The notes beneath the pieces are model-generated. The model was not told the origin of the DNA, did no database searches, and was given only the letters and a program-made list of their open reading frames with translations. Positions 41,936 through 44,850 of a stretch of 44,850 nt of DNA are shown in pieces. Position 1 is the first letter of the stretch. The number at the start of each line of letters is the position of its first letter. Origin of the DNA: Clostridium sp. CAG:433 (GTDB taxonomy: Bacteria > Bacillota_I > Bacilli_A > RF39 > UBA660); NCBI GenBank assembly GCA_000433675.1, contig FR893546.1, positions 8,518 to 53,367 of the forward strand. Reading direction: 5' to 3'. Position numbers and translations under genes: made by a program.

Positions 41936-42634
41936 ATGGAGTTTATTAGAATTAGAGATGTAGAAAAAACTTATCCTACTGGTGTAACTGCATTATACGG
42001 ACTTAACCTAGAAATAAAAAAAGGTGATTTCGTATTTATAATAGGTGCATCAGGTAGTGGTAAATCAACACTTATAAAAATGCTTTATAGAGAAGAAAAA
42101 GCAAGTAGTGGAGAAATAATAATTGGAGGAGTAAAAGTTGGTAAACTTAAAAATAGAAAAGTTTATAAACTAAGAAGAAAACTTGGTGTAGTATTCCAAG
42201 ACTTTAAATTATTACCAAAGCTTACTGCATATGAAAATGTAGCATTTGTACTTGAAATGTTTGGTTATGATAAAAAGGAAATAAGAAAGAAAACATTAAA
42301 AGCACTAGATTTAGTAGGATTAAAAGAAAAAGCAAAAAGTTATCCACATGAATTATCCGGTGGAGAACAACAAAGGGTCGCAATTGCAAGAGCAATAGTA
42401 AATGCACCAAAGTTATTAATATGTGATGAACCAACTGGAAATTTGGACCCAGATACGTCATTAGAAATAATGAAAGTACTAGAAGTTATTAATAATTTAG
42501 GTACAACAGTAATAGTAGTTACACATGATAGAGATATAGTAAATAAGATGAAAAAGAGAGTTATATTATTAGATAAAGGAAAATTAAAGAAAGATTTTGC
42601 GAAAGGAACATACGATAAGAATGAGAAACATTAG
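41936..42634 (+). CDS. ftsE: FtsE, cell-division ABC ATPase
   Basis: ATPase of the FtsEX complex that controls peptidoglycan hydrolases. 232 aa with Walker A GASGSGKST (about 38-46), Q-loop VVFQDFKLLP, signature LSGGEQQRVAIARA (about 140-153), Walker B LLICDEPTGNLD (about 160-171) and switch histidine VVTHD. The C-terminus is a short basic tail. TGGAGGAG precedes the ATG. It overlaps ftsX by 14 bp. Confidence 0.97.
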   Translation: MEFIRIRDVEKTYPTGVTALYGLNLEIKKGDFVFIIGASGSGKSTLIKMLYREEKASSGEIIIGGVKVGKLKNRKVYKLRRKLGVVFQDFKLLPKLTAYENVAFVLEMFGYDKKEIRKKTLKALDLVGLKEKAKSYPHELSGGEQQRVAIARAIVNAPKLLICDEPTGNLDPDTSLEIMKVLEVINNLGTTVIVVTHDRDIVNKMKKRVILLDKGKLKKDFAKGTYDKNEKH

Positions 42635-43520
42635 AATTTTAATAAAAAACATTAGAGATGGTTTTAAAAATGTAATAAGAAACTTTAGTTTGTCCTTAGC
42701 ATCAATATCATGTATAACAGTAACTCTTTTAATAGTAGCGTTCGCAATTGTTGGATCGTATAATGTAGAAAATTTTACTAAAGTAATTAGAGATGATTTT
42801 ACTATAGTTGTTTATATGAATAACTCGAATACAGAAGAAACAGAAGCAAAAATAAAAGATGAAATAAATAGTTTATCTAATATTGAATCAATAACATTTA
42901 ATTCAAAAAAAGATATAGCAAATGAAATGAAAGAAGAATCAGAAATATTTAATACAATTATTTCATCTTGGTCAGATTCAGAAAATCCTTTATATGATAC
43001 ATATTTAGTAAAAGTAAAAAATTCAGAAAAAATATCAAATACAGCATCTAAAATTGAAAAAATAGAAGGTGTTGAAATGGTTAGATATGGAGAAGGAATG
43101 ATTGAATCTTTATTATCTATATTTAAAATAGTAGAAAAAATATTAATTGTTATAGTTGTGTCACTTGTTTTAGTAACAGCATTCTTAATAATTAATACAA
43201 TAAAAATTACAATATTTAGTAGACAAGAAGAAATAGAAATTAAAAGACTTGTAGGAGCATCTAATTTTTCAATTAAACAACCATTTGTTATAGAAGGTCT
43301 ATTTATTGGAGTACTTGGTTCAATAATTCCAGTTCTTGTAACAATTTATGGTTATTCAGTATTATATGAAAAAACAGGTGGAATATTATTCTCTAAATTT
43401 ATACAATTAGTAGAGCCATTCCCATTCACATTTGAAGTATCATTAGTTTTAGTATTAATAGGTATAGTTGTTGGTATGATAGGTAGTAGTAAAGCAGTAA
43501 GGAAGTACTTAAAAATATAA
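42621..43520 (+). CDS. ftsX: FtsX, membrane partner of FtsE
   Basis: 299 aa from the ATG at 42621 inside the end of ftsE; a TTG at 42597 is a weaker option. Four transmembrane helices: one at about 23-45, then three at about 175-200, 225-250 and 270-292. The large first outer loop (about 47-170) includes DDFTIVVYMNN and is the loop that contacts extracellular hydrolases. The EIKRLVGASNFSIKQPFVIEG motif is typical of FtsX. The stop overlaps the downstream hydrolase start by one base, coupling all three genes. Confidence 0.96.
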   Translation: MRNIRILIKNIRDGFKNVIRNFSLSLASISCITVTLLIVAFAIVGSYNVENFTKVIRDDFTIVVYMNNSNTEETEAKIKDEINSLSNIESITFNSKKDIANEMKEESEIFNTIISSWSDSENPLYDTYLVKVKNSEKISNTASKIEKIEGVEMVRYGEGMIESLLSIFKIVEKILIVIVVSLVLVTAFLIINTIKITIFSRQEEIEIKRLVGASNFSIKQPFVIEGLFIGVLGSIIPVLVTIYGYSVLYEKTGGILFSKFIQLVEPFPFTFEVSLVLVLIGIVVGMIGSSKAVRKYLKI

Positions 43521-44698
43521 TGAAAAAATATATTAAGTTATTAGTACCAACAATATTAACAATAATATTAATTCTTCCATTTAATAATGTCCAAGCAAAG
43601 ACACTTGGAGAACTAAAAAAAGCATATGAAACTACTTTAAATAAATATAACGAGACAAAAAATAATATTAAATTAACAGAAGAACAAATATCAAGTACCA
43701 AATCAAGAATAGATAGTATATATACTGAAATGGCACAAGCAGAAAAAGATATTCAAAATACAACAAATGAAATAACAAAATTAAATAATCAAATTGCTGA
43801 AAAAGAAAAACAAATGAAAGAACTTATGAAATTTTTCCAAGTATCTAGTGGTGAATCTACTTACTTAGAATATATATTTTCAGCAGATAGTATAACAGAT
43901 TTTATATATAGAGTATCTGTAACAGAACAATTATCAAAATATAATAATAATTTGATAGATGAAATGCATAAAATGATAGATAAAAATAATAAGAATATTG
44001 AATCACTTCATAAAAAAGAAGATTCTTTAAAATCTCTTCAATCAGAATTAACAGAAAAAGTAACTGAGTTATCAAAATCTAAGGATGCACTTGGAGAAGA
44101 AAGTTTATCATACGAAGAAGAATTAAAGGCACAAAAATCAATATTAGATTATTATACAAAATCAGGTTGTAAAGATAATGAAGATGTATCAAGTTGTGGT
44201 AGTGCACAGTTACCTGCAGGTACTAAGTTCTGGAGACCATTATCATCTGGTTGTATAACAGAAAATTATGGTTATAGGATATGTCCATTCCATGGCAAAG
44301 AAATACATTCAGGTATGGATATGGCATGTGGAGACCATAAGATATATGCTGTATCAGATGGTAAGGTAAAATACACTGGTTATAGCCGTGGTGGATATGG
44401 AAATTATATCGTAATACATCACAATATAAATGGTAGAAAATATTCATCATTATATGGACATTTAGCTGCAATTTATGTTAAACAAGGTGATATAGTAAAT
44501 AAAGATACTGTTATAGGCTTAATGGGATCAACAGGAGCATCAACAGGAACACATTTACATTTAAATATATATAATGGTTGGTATTTACAAGCAGGTGAAT
44601 CAGCATCATTAACAGATCCTAGAAATTATATTAATTTCCCAACATATAATGGTGGCGCATATGCTAGATTCGCAGATAGAACTACATATTATAATTAA
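43520..44698 (+). CDS. EnvC/PcsB-like coiled-coil protein with M23 (LytM) endopeptidase domain
   Basis: 392 aa. Signal peptide (1-26, ending VQA), a long coiled coil (about 28-215) with a break near FFQVSSGESTYLEYIFSA, and a C-terminal M23 domain (about 235-390). The zinc ligands are present: HSGMD (about 263-267) and GTHLHLNIY (about 340-348). The coiled coil plus LytM plan and the translational coupling to ftsX indicate the hydrolase or activator regulated by FtsEX, as with EnvC, PcsB or CwlO. Because the metal ligands are intact it should be an active endopeptidase, unlike E. coli EnvC. Two cysteine pairs (SGCKDNEDVSSCG and GCITENYGYRIC) are unusual. Confidence 0.92.
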   Translation: MKKYIKLLVPTILTIILILPFNNVQAKTLGELKKAYETTLNKYNETKNNIKLTEEQISSTKSRIDSIYTEMAQAEKDIQNTTNEITKLNNQIAEKEKQMKELMKFFQVSSGESTYLEYIFSADSITDFIYRVSVTEQLSKYNNNLIDEMHKMIDKNNKNIESLHKKEDSLKSLQSELTEKVTELSKSKDALGEESLSYEEELKAQKSILDYYTKSGCKDNEDVSSCGSAQLPAGTKFWRPLSSGCITENYGYRICPFHGKEIHSGMDMACGDHKIYAVSDGKVKYTGYSRGGYGNYIVIHHNINGRKYSSLYGHLAAIYVKQGDIVNKDTVIGLMGSTGASTGTHLHLNIYNGWYLQAGESASLTDPRNYINFPTYNGGAYARFADRTTYYN

Positions 44699-44722
44699 CA
44701 AAAATAAGTATCCTTTTTGATA

Positions 44723-44758
44723 TGAACCCCGTTTCTTGGACATGGAAACGAGGTTTTT
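44723..44758 (+). mobile_element. Left end of an IS3-like element, also a terminator-like hairpin
   Basis: The stretch begins TGAACCCCGTTTCTTGGACA, with the TG start and TTGGACA ending typical of IS3-group (IS150-like) terminal inverted repeats. Positions 44725-44735 can also pair with 44745-44755 (10 of 11) ahead of a T run, so it may stop incoming transcripts. The element continues past the window. Confidence 0.65.
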
Positions 44759-44760
44759 AT

Positions 44761-44850
44761 ATGTCAAAATTAAGTTACGAAGATAAAATAAATATTTATA
44801 ATAATAAAAAAGAAGGAATATCAGTAACGGCATTATCAAAAAAATACGAT
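44761..44850 (+). CDS. IS3-family transposase OrfA, N-terminal fragment (runs off the window)
   Basis: 30 codons visible. It opens MSKLSYEDKINIYNNKKEGI and continues SVTALSKKYD, the first helices of the helix-turn-helix DNA-binding domain of IS3-type OrfA proteins. The GAGG in the terminal hairpin is its ribosome-binding site. The remainder, including any OrfB integrase and frameshift, lies beyond 44850. The family call rests on a short sequence plus the terminal repeat. Confidence 0.7.
   Translation, partial: MSKLSYEDKINIYNNKKEGISVTALSKKYD

Noticed and set aside
1..44850. tRNA genes, T-box or other riboswitch leaders
   Set aside because: No cloverleaf-like or T-box motifs were seen by eye; metG in particular has only a three-base gap after dut.

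Overview
This is the replication-origin region of a very AT-rich, endospore-forming, low-GC Gram-positive bacterium (Bacillota). The gene order dnaA-dnaN-recF-gyrB-gyrA-(SRP RNA)-tadA-dnaX-ybaB-recR-bofA-holB-ricT-trmN6-rsmI-pth-mfd-spoVT-metG-tatD-rsmA-yabG-veg-spoVG-yabP-yabQ-divIC follows the Bacillus/Clostridium layout. Sporulation genes (bofA, spoVT, yabG, spoVG, yabP, yabQ) are present and intact. The standard genetic code applies: TGA is used as a stop (yabP) and an RF2 gene is present. The small, compact gene complement and extreme AT bias suggest an uncultured gut-type lineage of Bacilli or a relative, but that placement is inference.

Layout. 1-1008 is the 3' part of murF. 1009-2880 is a two-part oriC around dnaA (DnaA-box-like 9-mers on both sides). 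2881-10940 holds dnaN, a membrane protein, a ComK-type competence regulator, recF, gyrB and gyrA. 10941-12579 is a chromosome-organisation zone: a perfect Noc-binding sequence, a short SRP RNA, tadA, then a gene-free stretch of about 950 bp with five perfect parS sites and one degenerate copy. The first parS also forms the stem of the tadA terminator. 12580-29633 is a long co-directional run of replication/repair, translation, RNA-modification, sporulation and division genes, with one pilin-like gene (27944) inserted. 29705-33215 is an unusual four-gene envelope cassette: a VirB2-like membrane region fused to an NlpC/P60-like domain, a membrane-anchored unknown protein, a C39-like protein lacking its nucleophile, and a lipoprotein. 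33284-38574 is secA followed by an accessory patch: a 139-aa unknown, a decayed second copy of the secA 3' end, a truncated dinD, a nucleoside deoxyribosyltransferase-like gene, a YjjX-type NTPase and a small zinc-ribbon protein. 38641-40777 carries two membrane-protein genes, including the only minus-strand gene. 40827-44698 is prfB (with a programmed +1 frameshift), ftsE, ftsX and an EnvC-like M23 factor. An IS3-like element begins at about 44723 and runs off the window.

How it fits together. The origin is replicated by DnaA/DnaN/DnaX/HolB. Segregation would use ParB on the dense parS cluster and nucleoid occlusion would use Noc on the nearby Noc site, although no parA, parB or noc gene lies in the window. 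Many promoters share an extended -10 (TGnTATAAT) about 15-27 bp before the first start codon, so leaders are very short. Two sporulation genes, bofA and yabP, instead have hairpins that bury the Shine-Dalgarno sequence, which may gate their translation.
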